Below, piece by piece: positions 17,187 through 25,696 of a stretch of DNA of 41,616 nucleotides. The position numbers were made by a program, and so were the translations under genes. The stretch is from positions 1 through 41,616 of the forward strand of contig JAIYCK010000328.1 in assembly GCA_027488055.1 (NCBI GenBank). The letters are read 5' to 3'. This DNA comes from Flavobacteriales bacterium (lineage in GTDB: Bacteria; Bacteroidota; Bacteroidia; Flavobacteriales_D; Sanyastnellaceae). Below the pieces are notes generated by a model. It was not told the DNA's origin and did no database searches. It saw only the letters and a list, made by a program, of their open reading frames with translations. The stretch's first letter is position 1; each line of letters begins with the position of its first letter.

Positions 17187-17915
17187 TCAATCCAAATGAC
17201 TCAAATGCTGAAGGGCGGCGCGCTGCGCAATGGGAACGAGTGTTTCCTCCAGTGGTACCCCAATGCCACAGACACAATCAAAAGTAGCGGGTTGAGGCAA
17301 ACTGGGGTCTTGGCGAATCAAGTCCAATTTGATGTTTTCCAAGGTATTGGTAAAACTCAAAGTAGTATGCGTCACGTATTCCATCTGCAATTGTCGAAAG
17401 CGCTCGTTCTGCAGCACGAGATAGCTGTGATGATACTTGTAAACAAAAACATCTGCCGCTGTGGAGGTGTGGATTAAAAGATACCCTTCATTCTTATACA
17501 ATGGCATCAGCCCAATGGGTTCAATAGCAATGTGCTGCTCCACAAACTCATAAATGTCTTTTCCATCGGCAATGGCTTTTTTTACCAGTGGCAAAGCGAA
17601 CGCGATGATTTCTTGTATGGTTTCAATTTCTTGATTCTTGAGTGGGAACTCTTGATAGACCATTTCAATTTTTTGAGCATCCATTCCGGTAAGCGTTTTG
17701 GGAAAATGATGCTCCAATTGTTCAAGGCCATTTTGAAGGTCAATCATGTTTTTATAATGGAGACAGAGGTCGCCCAGCGGCGGGTATAGCTTGGTCGCAT
17801 GGAAGGCTGCTTGGCACTTTTGCATATAATCGAGTAGGATGTATTTTTTGAATTCGAAATCCAAAAGTCCTGAAGTGACCCAATTGGGATCGAGGCTTGC
17901 ATTGTGTGTTTGCAT
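17187..17915 (-). CDS. Conserved-looking protein of unknown function
   Basis: This is a 242-residue cytoplasmic protein with no signal peptide or membrane segment. The N-terminus (NASLDPNWVTSGLLDFEFKKYILLDYMQ) is followed by helices, a predicted mixed domain with YLLIHTSTAADVFVYKY near residue 160, and an LFRQDPSLPQPATFD-like segment (positions ~205-218) containing DCVCGIGVPLEET. I believe I have seen similar proteins in Bacteroidota but know no function. It is divergent from the DUF6913-dapA pair across 224 bases that contain a perfect 20-bp palindrome just 26 bases from its start. Confidence 0.7.
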   Translation of the reverse strand: MQTHNASLDPNWVTSGLLDFEFKKYILLDYMQKCQAAFHATKLYPPLGDLCLHYKNMIDLQNGLEQLEHHFPKTLTGMDAQKIEMVYQEFPLKNQEIETIQEIIAFALPLVKKAIADGKDIYEFVEQHIAIEPIGLMPLYKNEGYLLIHTSTAADVFVYKYHHSYLVLQNERFRQLQMEYVTHTTLSFTNTLENIKLDLIRQDPSLPQPATFDCVCGIGVPLEETLVPIAQRAALQHLSHLD

Positions 17916-17940
17916 GGCTTACGTTTTTAGTGTGACCGGT

Positions 17941-17960
17941 TTGATTTTTATAAAAATCAA
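17941..17960. promoter_or_regulatory. Perfect 20-bp palindrome, candidate operator
   Basis: TTGATTTTTATAAAAATCAA reads identically on both strands with no central spacer. It ends 26 bases upstream of the minus-strand gene at 17915 and 180 bases upstream of the DUF6913 gene. A spacerless DNA palindrome favours binding by a dimeric regulator over an RNA hairpin. The regulator is unknown. Confidence 0.5.
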
Positions 17961-18139
17961 TGGAGTCTACAATTTTGTACACCAAAACGATGCCACATGT
18001 TACATACTAGAAATCTTACAACGAGAGGGTCTTTTCAAACAATAGAAATGGGAATAAATGCTAAAAACGATGTGCATTGTGAATCAACCTGTGCTTAATT
18101 CGTAGTCAGGCCTTACTTTAGTCCTACATGTGAATACCT

Positions 18140-18694
18140 ATGAAGATAGCCAAACCCCTTAGAAATAGTTTTGGTCGAAAGATGTTGAGAAAGGAATTGG
18201 ATGCTGTGCGTTTGCGCAGAGGTTACAATTTTAATTCAGCTCATAGCATCGGCATCATTTACAAAGACATCGATGAATCATTTTACAAGGCCATTCGAGA
18301 ATATGCTCAATTTTTGAAAGTAAATTTTGAGGTGAAAACGGTCAAGGCGCTCGGGTTTGTGGATGAATTACCCAAAAAAATCCCAAACTATCAGCAACAT
18401 GCGCTGGATTTCGATTATTTTTCCAAAGAGGATGTAAATTGGTATGGCAAGCCCATCAAAGGCATCGAGTCGTTTATCAATGAAGACTTTCATATTTTAT
18501 TGGACTTCAGTGGGGGAGGTGTCTTGCCTTTGAATTATGTGCTCAAGGAGAGCCGCGCCTGCATGAAGGTGGGGGTGAAAGGCACGATGGGAGATCGCTA
18601 TTGCGATTTGATCATTGATATGGGCCAAGTCTCGGGGATCGATAAATTTGTAGAACATTTGAACCAATATTTGAGTAATAGCAAAATACGATGA
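18140..18694 (+). CDS. DUF6913 family protein
   Basis: This 184-residue protein matches the Bacteroidota family DUF6913: a basic start, then HSIGIIYKDIDESFYKAIREY, a central FFSKEDVNWYGKP-like stretch (residues ~93-105), and an LDFSGGGVLPLNYVLKESRA segment. Function is not established. It overlaps the dapA start by four bases (ATGA), a linkage I associate with Bacteroidota genomes, which suggests cotranslation with lysine/peptidoglycan precursor synthesis. The ATG at 18140 fits the family start. Confidence 0.8.
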   Translation: MKIAKPLRNSFGRKMLRKELDAVRLRRGYNFNSAHSIGIIYKDIDESFYKAIREYAQFLKVNFEVKTVKALGFVDELPKKIPNYQQHALDFDYFSKEDVNWYGKPIKGIESFINEDFHILLDFSGGGVLPLNYVLKESRACMKVGVKGTMGDRYCDLIIDMGQVSGIDKFVEHLNQYLSNSKIR

Positions 18695-19578
18695 ATCAAC
18701 TGAAAGGAACCGGTGTGGCCATGGTGACACCATTCAAAAAAGACGGAGCAGTAGATGTTCCAGCATTGAAGAAATTGACCGATCACCTGTTGGATGGCGG
18801 GGTAGATTACCTTGTGGTCATGGGTACCACGGGCGAAACCTCCGTGATGGACAAGGAAGATCGTAAGTTGGTTCTTGAAACCGTTATGGCCACCAATGGC
18901 GGTCGCAAACCTGTGGTTGTTGGAATAGGTGGAAACAATACGTTGGATCTGTGTGCTCAACTTGATCGCATGGACACTGCAGGTATTTCTGGAATTTTAT
19001 CGGTCACACCTTATTATTCGAAGCCAACGCAAAATGGAATGTTCGAGCACTACAGAGCATTGAGCGAGCATAGCAAATTGCCGATTATATTGTATAATGT
19101 CCCAGGGCGCACGGGTGTCAATTTATTGCCCGATACCGTCATGCGCATCGCATTTGATTGCCGCAACGTGGTTGGTATCAAAGAGGCCAGTGGCAACATG
19201 GAGCAGATCATGACGATCATCAAAGAACGCCCAAAGGATTTTTTGGTAATCAGTGGAGACGACGCGATTACCATGCCCCTCATTGCGGCGGGTGCGGATG
19301 GAGTAATATCGGTGGTGGGCAACGCGTTTCCGTCGGAATGGAGCAAGATGGTTCAACATGCCATGAAAGGTGAAATCACCGAGGCCCGTGCCATCCACTA
19401 TCGCCTGCTTGAATTGGTGCAGCTCTTGTTTGTCGAAGGCAATCCGGCAGGTATCAAAGAAGTACTTTCTCATTTGGATGTGTGCGAGAACTATTTGCGA
19501 TTGCCTTTGGTGCCAGTAAGTCAATTGATCAGTGAGCGTATGCGCCGCGTGATGATCGATGAGGAATTGCTGAACTGA
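18691..19578 (+). CDS. dapA: 4-hydroxy-tetrahydrodipicolinate synthase DapA
   Basis: This 295-residue TIM-barrel aldolase condenses pyruvate with aspartate semialdehyde, the first committed step to diaminopimelate and lysine. The sequence shows GTGVAMVTPF at the start, VVMGTTGETS binding the pyruvate carboxylate, YNVPGRTG with catalytic Tyr135, and GIKEASGN with the Schiff-base Lys164. The length is normal. It is coupled to the upstream DUF6913 gene by an ATGA overlap and followed by a hairpin terminator. Confidence 0.97.
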   Translation: MNQLKGTGVAMVTPFKKDGAVDVPALKKLTDHLLDGGVDYLVVMGTTGETSVMDKEDRKLVLETVMATNGGRKPVVVGIGGNNTLDLCAQLDRMDTAGISGILSVTPYYSKPTQNGMFEHYRALSEHSKLPIILYNVPGRTGVNLLPDTVMRIAFDCRNVVGIKEASGNMEQIMTIIKERPKDFLVISGDDAITMPLIAAGADGVISVVGNAFPSEWSKMVQHAMKGEITEARAIHYRLLELVQLLFVEGNPAGIKEVLSHLDVCENYLRLPLVPVSQLISERMRRVMIDEELLN

Positions 19579-19976
19579 GTATTTCCAATTCATACGAACA
19601 ATTTATGAAGGAATCCAACGTTGCATATACATGCAAGGATTCCTTTTTTCATGTTTGACCATGACGATAGCGTCATGTATCATCATGCCTTGCGTGGTGC
19701 ACAACAAACCGTCGAGCGATGTGCAAAGGACTGAAGCAATCGTTTTCAATACTGCGCAAATTTCCAGCCCTTTTCATTGTGCGCACGATCTGCATTTTGT
19801 CCCTCCCAAGGAAGGTTCTGATAGTGCAGGAAAGCATCTTCAATCTTTGGTTCCAGAATCCCATTGATGTGTATTTCTCTACAGCACTGTTGGCGCTGCA
19901 ATGTGTGAAACCAATGTCCCTGGTGTATTGCAATTTTTCTTCACTGAAAGACCATCCCTTTAATTAAATTTAGGGC
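19579..19976. other. Intergenic region after dapA without a convincing gene
   Basis: The dapA terminator occupies the first part. Short frames exist on both strands (plus 19631-19867, minus 19673-19933), but they overlap each other or the terminator and show no recognisable motif. The rest holds nothing I can identify beyond the presumed promoter of the alkC-like gene. Confidence 0.5.
19608..19649 (+). terminator. Rho-independent terminator after dapA
   Basis: The outer stem AAGGAATCC/GGATTCCTT (19608-19616 and 19637-19645) and inner stem TTGCAT/ATGCAA share one loop ATAC, with an AACG bulge on the left arm, followed by six T. Confidence 0.82.
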
Positions 19977-21089
19977 ATGAATGTCACCAATCCGTCGGGC
20001 TATGTCCCATTGAAGTACATCTACAGCGCAGAGCGCTTGGATGAATTGGGTCAATTGCTTCGCATACAGTATCCCTCTTTTGCACGTACCAAATGGATGT
20101 CACATTTTCAAACAGCGGAGTGGCACCAAGCCGAACTTAAACAACGTGTCAGCCTGGTTGCACACGCTTTCTCTGCTCAGTTGCCAAAGGATTACAATAC
20201 AGCGATTGATATTTTGATTCCAGTGAGTCAGCAAATGACTTATGGATATTTTGGGGTAATTTTTTCTGAATTTGTGGCTTTGTATGGACGCAAGCATTGG
20301 GATAAGAGCATGGAAGCCATGGCGATATTTACGCAAACCAGCTCGGCTGAATTCGCTATTCGATATTTTATTCAGGACGATCCGAAGCGGGCGATGCAAC
20401 AGATGGCGCAATGGAGTAAAGACCGCAATCACCACATTCGACGATTGAGTTCAGAGGGTTGTCGGCCGCGATTGCCATGGGGAATGAAATTGCAATTATT
20501 CATCGATGATCCGAAGCCCACATTGTCCATATTGGAGCGATTAAAAGCCGATCCTGAATTGTATGTGCGCAAGAGTGTGGCCAACCATTTGAATGATATC
20601 TCCAAGGACAATCCGGAAGTGGCCATTGACACGGCCAAAAAATGGATCGGCACCCACCGCGATACAGATTGGATTGTGAAACACGGCTTGCGAGGCTTAC
20701 TGAAAGCGGGTCATCCAGAGGCCCTCGCTTTGTTTGGTCAAGAGGCCAGCGCCCACCTCACGGTGGAGCATTGTCGCTTGCATCAATCGGAATTGACATT
20801 GGGAGATGTTTTGCAATTTGAAGTGCGGGTACAAAATCAATCCGACGATACAGTGAAGTTGCGATTGGAGTACGCCATTGATTATGTCAAAGCAAATGGC
20901 AAAACCTCACGCAAGGTGTTTCAATGGACAGCCAAAGAAGTAGATCCCGGCATTCATACATTCAAGAAAAGGCAGGTATTGAAAGATTTCACCACACGGA
21001 AGCATTACGCCGGGGTACATGGATGGGCATGCTTGATCAATGGGGAACAAAAGGCATCTCTTTCATTTACATTGATGACAGGTGCATAG
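19977..21089 (+). CDS. AlkC-like DNA alkylation repair protein with Ig-like tail
   Basis: The protein has 370 residues. Residues ~1-255 are ALK/HEAT-type helical repeats, with the hallmark RRLSSEGCRPRLPWG around residue 157 and repeated VRKSVANHLNDIS and WIVKHGLRGLLK helices. The remaining ~110 residues are beta-rich (VLQFEVRVQNQSDD, RLEYAIDYVKANGKTSRKVF, KHYAGVHGWACLINGE) and look Ig-like, as in the AlkC-alpha branch of HEAT-like-repeat DNA glycosylases. These enzymes remove 3-methyladenine and 3-methylcytosine type lesions. The gene is monocistronic on the plus strand, convergent with the aminotransferase. Confidence 0.83.
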   Translation: MNVTNPSGYVPLKYIYSAERLDELGQLLRIQYPSFARTKWMSHFQTAEWHQAELKQRVSLVAHAFSAQLPKDYNTAIDILIPVSQQMTYGYFGVIFSEFVALYGRKHWDKSMEAMAIFTQTSSAEFAIRYFIQDDPKRAMQQMAQWSKDRNHHIRRLSSEGCRPRLPWGMKLQLFIDDPKPTLSILERLKADPELYVRKSVANHLNDISKDNPEVAIDTAKKWIGTHRDTDWIVKHGLRGLLKAGHPEALALFGQEASAHLTVEHCRLHQSELTLGDVLQFEVRVQNQSDDTVKLRLEYAIDYVKANGKTSRKVFQWTAKEVDPGIHTFKKRQVLKDFTTRKHYAGVHGWACLINGEQKASLSFTLMTGA

Positions 21090-21127
21090 GAGCGCCAAAG
21101 CTTCACCACTCAACCAGGCCATTGGTT

Positions 21128-22312
21128 TCAATAGCGGCATGCTTCATCAAACAGCTGACAAGCCTTGTTCAATTCTTCGAAGGTGATGTTCAAAGGCGGG
21201 GCCCAGCGAATGCTCATGGGACGTGATAGGAAACGAAATGCGATGAATCCGCGATCCATGCATCGATCCAAAATGGTATTGACGTGATCGATACTTGGAA
21301 AATCAAAAGCCAACATCAGTCCTTCGCGTCGCATTCCTTGAATGACTGAATGTGAAGCAAAATAATCCGTGATGAATTTTCCTTTGCTTTCAACTTGAGC
21401 CTCGGCGAGTCGTTCACGGTAGCGGTCCAGGTTGGCAGCTACTGCCGCGCACACCACTGGATGGCCCGCGAAAGTGGATATGTGGCCGAGCATGGGGTTG
21501 TGCGTAAATAGCTGCATGTGTTCTTTGGCCGCCACGACGCATCCTACGGGTAAACCACCAGCGAGCGACTTGCCCAATACCAAAATATCGGGGATGATTC
21601 CTTTGGCTTCAAAAGCATGCAACGATCCAGTGCGTCCGAGTCCACATTGTATTTCGTCGAGAATGAGCATTGCTCCCATTTCCGTGCAGCGTGCGCGCAA
21701 CTTTTGCATGTAAGCAGGACTGTGCAACCGCACTCCAGCATCGCCTTGAACGGTTTCGATCAATACACAGGCAGTGCGATGAGTGATGCGCTCGAGTGCT
21801 TGTTCATCATGGTAAGGCAGAAACGAAACATCAGGAAGCAATGGGCGGAATGCCGCTTTTTTGTGCTCGTTATGACTTACACTCATTGAACCATGTGTGT
21901 TGCCATGATAGCTGCCTTCGATGGCCATGAGTTGCGTGCGTCCAGTAATGCGCTTGGCGAGTTTCAAGGCTGCTTCGATCGCTTCGGTACCGCTATTTAC
22001 AAAGTAGCACGTGTCGAGAGGATCCGGCATCAATGCGATGAGGTTGCGAGCGGCATTCACTTGCGCTTCCTGCAGAAATTCACCATACACCATGACGTGC
22101 AAATGCTTATCGACCTGGTCTTTGATGGCTTGATTAACGGCTTCATTTCCGTGTCCCCAATTGCTCACACCAATCCCACATACCATATCCATGAAGGCAT
22201 TTCCTTGCTTGTCGTAGATGTAAATTCCTTTGGCATGACTTATTTCAGTGCCAATGGGATACATGGTCGTTTGAGCAAGATGATGATCTAAAAGGAGACT
22301 GTGTTCGGCCAT
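21128..22312 (-). CDS. Class III PLP-dependent aminotransferase
   Basis: The frame is open to a TTG at 22330, but the ATG at 22310-22312 starts the family-like sequence, giving 394 residues. It shows fold-type I class III features: YFVNSGTEAIEAALKLAKRITGR, the LILDEIQCGLGRTG segment with the PLP-contacting Asp, and VLGKSLAGGLPVG with the Schiff-base Lys. It is closest in appearance to acetylornithine/ornithine/4-aminobutyrate aminotransferases; the substrate cannot be fixed. It starts 14 bases after the GH92 stop and is probably the last gene of the helicase-DinB-GH92 series. Confidence 0.87.
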   Translation of the reverse strand: MAEHSLLLDHHLAQTTMYPIGTEISHAKGIYIYDKQGNAFMDMVCGIGVSNWGHGNEAVNQAIKDQVDKHLHVMVYGEFLQEAQVNAARNLIALMPDPLDTCYFVNSGTEAIEAALKLAKRITGRTQLMAIEGSYHGNTHGSMSVSHNEHKKAAFRPLLPDVSFLPYHDEQALERITHRTACVLIETVQGDAGVRLHSPAYMQKLRARCTEMGAMLILDEIQCGLGRTGSLHAFEAKGIIPDILVLGKSLAGGLPVGCVVAAKEHMQLFTHNPMLGHISTFAGHPVVCAAVAANLDRYRERLAEAQVESKGKFITDYFASHSVIQGMRREGLMLAFDFPSIDHVNTILDRCMDRGFIAFRFLSRPMSIRWAPPLNITFEELNKACQLFDEACRY

Positions 22313-22326
22313 AATCAGTGCGATTT

Positions 22327-25176
22327 TCAATGTGCGATATCGATCAGGATTTCATCCAAAAAGATCCAAGATGAGCCACCTGCGCCCAAATGCCAATCGG
22401 GTATGCGATTGAATTGTTGGTCTGCACCGACACGAATGTATCTGTACTTTTTCTTGACAGGCACAGCGAATACATCATGTTTGGGTGTGTAGTCGTCGGT
22501 GGGCGTGGCTAGTTTTTTATTGGACACTAGTTCATAGTGAATGCCGTCCACCGAACCATACACCTCAATGGCCTGTGGATACCAAATCCACGACTTGATG
22601 TCCTCCAAACAAGAGAATTGAATCTGCTCAATATTCATCTCACTTCCCAGGTCGAGGCTCAAGCTGAATCGATCGCGGTAGCCTTGCCATGCGCCGATCC
22701 TGAAGTCGTTGCTTCCTCGCAATCCATCTATCAAAGCCAAATCTCCACCCGCATGGTATTGATGGTCGTATGGGGCTATTTCAAGCACTTTGTATGCATT
22801 GTTTTTTTTGTAAAAAACAGCATATGAAGTATCTGATGGCGTCTGCCCCTCTGCAAATGAAGTGGCTTTGAATAGGGTACTTCCAAACACAGAAAAGGAG
22901 GAAGTGATGCTCGCGCCATTTTCCGTCGCACGCATATATTCTTGGCCTTGTTCATTGAGCGAATTGACCACGCTGTAGTTTTGCGCTTTGCGATCGGAGT
23001 TGTAAATATATACTTCTACTCTGTCCTCAAAGGCCGCATTGGGTCCAGTGATCACTGGCAGCGGAGTGATGAGTTGATCGCGAATGGCAGGCAGTTCATT
23101 CATGATCGCGACCTTTTTTAGACCAATGTGCGGGGCCGTTTTGATCCGCTGGTCAATGACTTGGAAACCGCCGATGCCAGGCACAGTGGAGTAAATGTTG
23201 TTTTTGGCCAATACATACCACGCCGACATTTGGCCGCAGTCTTCATTGCCACACAATCCATCGGGCTCGGTCGTGTATAGTTCGGACATGATTTTTTGCA
23301 CATGTGTCCGCATTTTTTCATGATCTTCCTTCAAACCTGTATGTGCATATAAAAATACCGAATGATGACTCGGTTCGTTGCCATGTGCATATTGGCCGAT
23401 CAATCCCGTGATGTCGGCTTGCTCTCGGCCAGTGGTTTTGGCTTCCGCGCTGAACATTTGATCCAAGTGCTGTGAAAATGCTTTAGGGCCGCCGTGGTAT
23501 TGTATCAAGGTAGGGATGTCTTGTGGTACATACAAGGCATATTGCCATGCATTGGCTTCCGTAAAATTGAAGTCCACTTGGAATGGATCAAAGGGTTCTG
23601 GGAATCCACCATTTCGGCGTGGACGCATGAATCCCGTTTTGGAGTCAAACACGTTTTTCCAGTTTTGTGCGCGCTGGATGTAGATGTCATAAATGTCTTT
23701 ACGGCTGGTGGCTAATGCAAATTGAGCAATGCACCAATCGTCGTATGCGAATTCCAACGTTTTTGACACACTTTCACTGAATTGGTCTGCTGGAACATAA
23801 CCCAGTTTGGAGTATGCAATTTTTTCTTCTTGCGGTCCATTGCTGGTGGCGATCATTGCTTCGAGGGCCAAGCGGTGATCGAAGTCGGATATTCCTTTGA
23901 AATAGGCATCCACTATGACAGGCACACTATGGTAGCCAATCATACAATACGTCTCGTTGGCAGCCAATTCCCATACCGGCAACTCACCACGCTCCTTATA
24001 CATCTCAAGGAAGGTATGAATCCAATCACGTGTGCGTTCTGGTTCGATCGTGGTCATGAGCGGATGGTAAGCGCGAAAGGTGTCCCAAAGTGAAAACACC
24101 GTGTATCGTTTGTATCCTTCGGCAGTGTGAATTTTGTTATCCATGCCTCTGTATCGGCCGTCCACATCGCTCCAAATGTTGGGTACAGTATAGCAATGGT
24201 AAAGAGCGGTATAGTACTTTTCACATTCCACCGCATCCGTATCGGCGATGCGTGCTTTGGTCAGGGTAGATTCCCAAATCGAGTTCGCAGAGCGCACATA
24301 CTCATCAAAATTCCAATGGGGTGCTTCTTGGTGAACATTTTTTTTGGCTCCTTCCAAGTCAGTGCCACTGATCCCCACTTTCACCATGATCTTGTCTGTG
24401 GGATCAAACTGCAAAGAGAATACTTGCACTTGCTCATATACTTGACTCATTTGACCTTCCGAATTGGGCTCTCTGTAGGTCACTTCGAGTTGTGTGAAGT
24501 TCTTGAAAGGCTTACTGAATACAGCATAGAAATAACAATGTTGTTCGGTGGCCCAAGCCTGTGATACACGGTAACCATGGATGACGGTATCTCCGATTGT
24601 CTGAATGTCGTAATAATAAATCTTGTCGCGGTGCATCATATCGATGAACAAGCGGCAAGAGTCTCCAGGGCTCATGGTGTATTGGTGAATACCTGCATGG
24701 GGCGTGGTGGTCATTTCCGCCGTGATCCCATAGTCTTGTAGTTTGACTTGATAGTAGCCCGGTCTAGCGGATTCATCTTGATGATTGAATCTCGATTTAT
24801 AGGCATCCTTCCACGTATCGGCCTTTTTTATGCGGTGATTGGTGGGCATAAAGAGGATATCGCCATAGTCAGCAACTCCCGTACCTTGCAAATGGGTATG
24901 CGAGAAACCATAAATCATGGAGTCGCTGTAATGGTATCCTCCGCAGCCATCCCACCCATCGAGGCGGGTATCAGGGGAGAGTTGCACCAGTCCAAAGGGA
25001 GAGGTTGCGCCAGGATAAGTATGTCCATGACCTCCTGTTCCAATGAATGGATCAACAAATCCAGTCAGTTGTGTAGGGTAGCTTTGTTTTTTTTGCGGCG
25101 TATTTACCTTGAGGCTCAGACAGCTCGTGACGCCCACAATCAGGGCTATGAGCACGATGCCAGATAGTCGTTTCAT
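22327..25176 (-). CDS. GH92 family alpha-mannosidase lipoprotein with F5/8-type C domain
   Basis: I start at the ATG 25174-25176, which gives a lipoprotein signal (KRLSGIVLIALIVGVTSC) and ~949 residues; the longer frame would overlap the DinB gene. GH92 enzymes are Ca2+-dependent exo-alpha-mannosidases acting on glycans. Visible family features include FVDPFIGTGGHGHTYPGA near the mature N-terminus and GNEDCGQMSAWYV around residue 645 in the catalytic domain. Residues ~815-940 (GLRGSNDFRIGAWQGYRDRFS, AIEVYGSVDGIHYELVS) resemble a discoidin/F5/8 type C carbohydrate-binding module. No SusC/SusD pair is nearby, so this is not a classical polysaccharide utilisation locus. Confidence 0.9.
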   Translation of the reverse strand: MKRLSGIVLIALIVGVTSCLSLKVNTPQKKQSYPTQLTGFVDPFIGTGGHGHTYPGATSPFGLVQLSPDTRLDGWDGCGGYHYSDSMIYGFSHTHLQGTGVADYGDILFMPTNHRIKKADTWKDAYKSRFNHQDESARPGYYQVKLQDYGITAEMTTTPHAGIHQYTMSPGDSCRLFIDMMHRDKIYYYDIQTIGDTVIHGYRVSQAWATEQHCYFYAVFSKPFKNFTQLEVTYREPNSEGQMSQVYEQVQVFSLQFDPTDKIMVKVGISGTDLEGAKKNVHQEAPHWNFDEYVRSANSIWESTLTKARIADTDAVECEKYYTALYHCYTVPNIWSDVDGRYRGMDNKIHTAEGYKRYTVFSLWDTFRAYHPLMTTIEPERTRDWIHTFLEMYKERGELPVWELAANETYCMIGYHSVPVIVDAYFKGISDFDHRLALEAMIATSNGPQEEKIAYSKLGYVPADQFSESVSKTLEFAYDDWCIAQFALATSRKDIYDIYIQRAQNWKNVFDSKTGFMRPRRNGGFPEPFDPFQVDFNFTEANAWQYALYVPQDIPTLIQYHGGPKAFSQHLDQMFSAEAKTTGREQADITGLIGQYAHGNEPSHHSVFLYAHTGLKEDHEKMRTHVQKIMSELYTTEPDGLCGNEDCGQMSAWYVLAKNNIYSTVPGIGGFQVIDQRIKTAPHIGLKKVAIMNELPAIRDQLITPLPVITGPNAAFEDRVEVYIYNSDRKAQNYSVVNSLNEQGQEYMRATENGASITSSFSVFGSTLFKATSFAEGQTPSDTSYAVFYKKNNAYKVLEIAPYDHQYHAGGDLALIDGLRGSNDFRIGAWQGYRDRFSLSLDLGSEMNIEQIQFSCLEDIKSWIWYPQAIEVYGSVDGIHYELVSNKKLATPTDDYTPKHDVFAVPVKKKYRYIRVGADQQFNRIPDWHLGAGGSSWIFLDEILIDIAH

Positions 25177-25186
25177 TCGGATGCGC

Positions 25187-25696
25187 TTATGGATGAAGGT
25201 ATCGTTGTGTGAGGATATTGATGTGATGTTGAGCATGCCCTACAATGGCGAATGCAATTTCCCGTGCGGTAACATTTTTGCCATTTGCATGGCCGACAAA
25301 ATCGAGGTCTCCAGGATGTGCCTGCGAGAGAGTCAACTGGGTCAATGCCCTCACATGCTTCCATTCGCTGAGGATATCGCTCGGCGTGCGTTCATCTGCT
25401 CTGCTATGGGAGGCATACCGATTTTCTTCGTATCCAGGCAGTGGAGTGGCATCTTGACGAAGCAGCCGCACTATTCTGTAACCGAATATTCGTTCGGCAT
25501 CAGAGATATGCACCACGAGTTCTTTGATGCTCCATTTGGAAGGCTCGTATCGCATCATCCATTGATCCTCCGTCAAGGTGGATAGTACATTCTCCATTGC
25601 CGCGGTATTGGCCTCCAATGCGATCAATGCATCATCAGCGGAAACGAGATCAATGTAGCCTTGCATGACGGAGGCAGCAGATGGTTTGGAAATCAT
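25187..25696 (-). CDS. DinB family protein
   Basis: This 169-residue protein is a four-helix-bundle member of the DinB/YfiT superfamily, with the metal-binding His pattern visible: KELVVHISDAERIFGYRI (first His) and AIVGHAQHHINILTQRYL near the C-terminus (the H-x3-H type site). Many members are metal-dependent thiol transferases; others have no known activity. The start overlaps the helicase stop by four bases (ATGA). The GH92 gene starts 10 bases downstream. The activity is not predictable from sequence. Confidence 0.87.
   Translation of the reverse strand: MISKPSAASVMQGYIDLVSADDALIALEANTAAMENVLSTLTEDQWMMRYEPSKWSIKELVVHISDAERIFGYRIVRLLRQDATPLPGYEENRYASHSRADERTPSDILSEWKHVRALTQLTLSQAHPGDLDFVGHANGKNVTAREIAFAIVGHAQHHINILTQRYLHP

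Noticed and set aside
19673-19933. Opposing short frames between dapA and the alkC-like gene
   Set aside because: They overlap one another or the dapA terminator, and show no motif or codon support.
22310-22330. TTG start for the aminotransferase
   Set aside because: An in-frame ATG at 22310-22312 gives the family start and leaves a clean gap after GH92.
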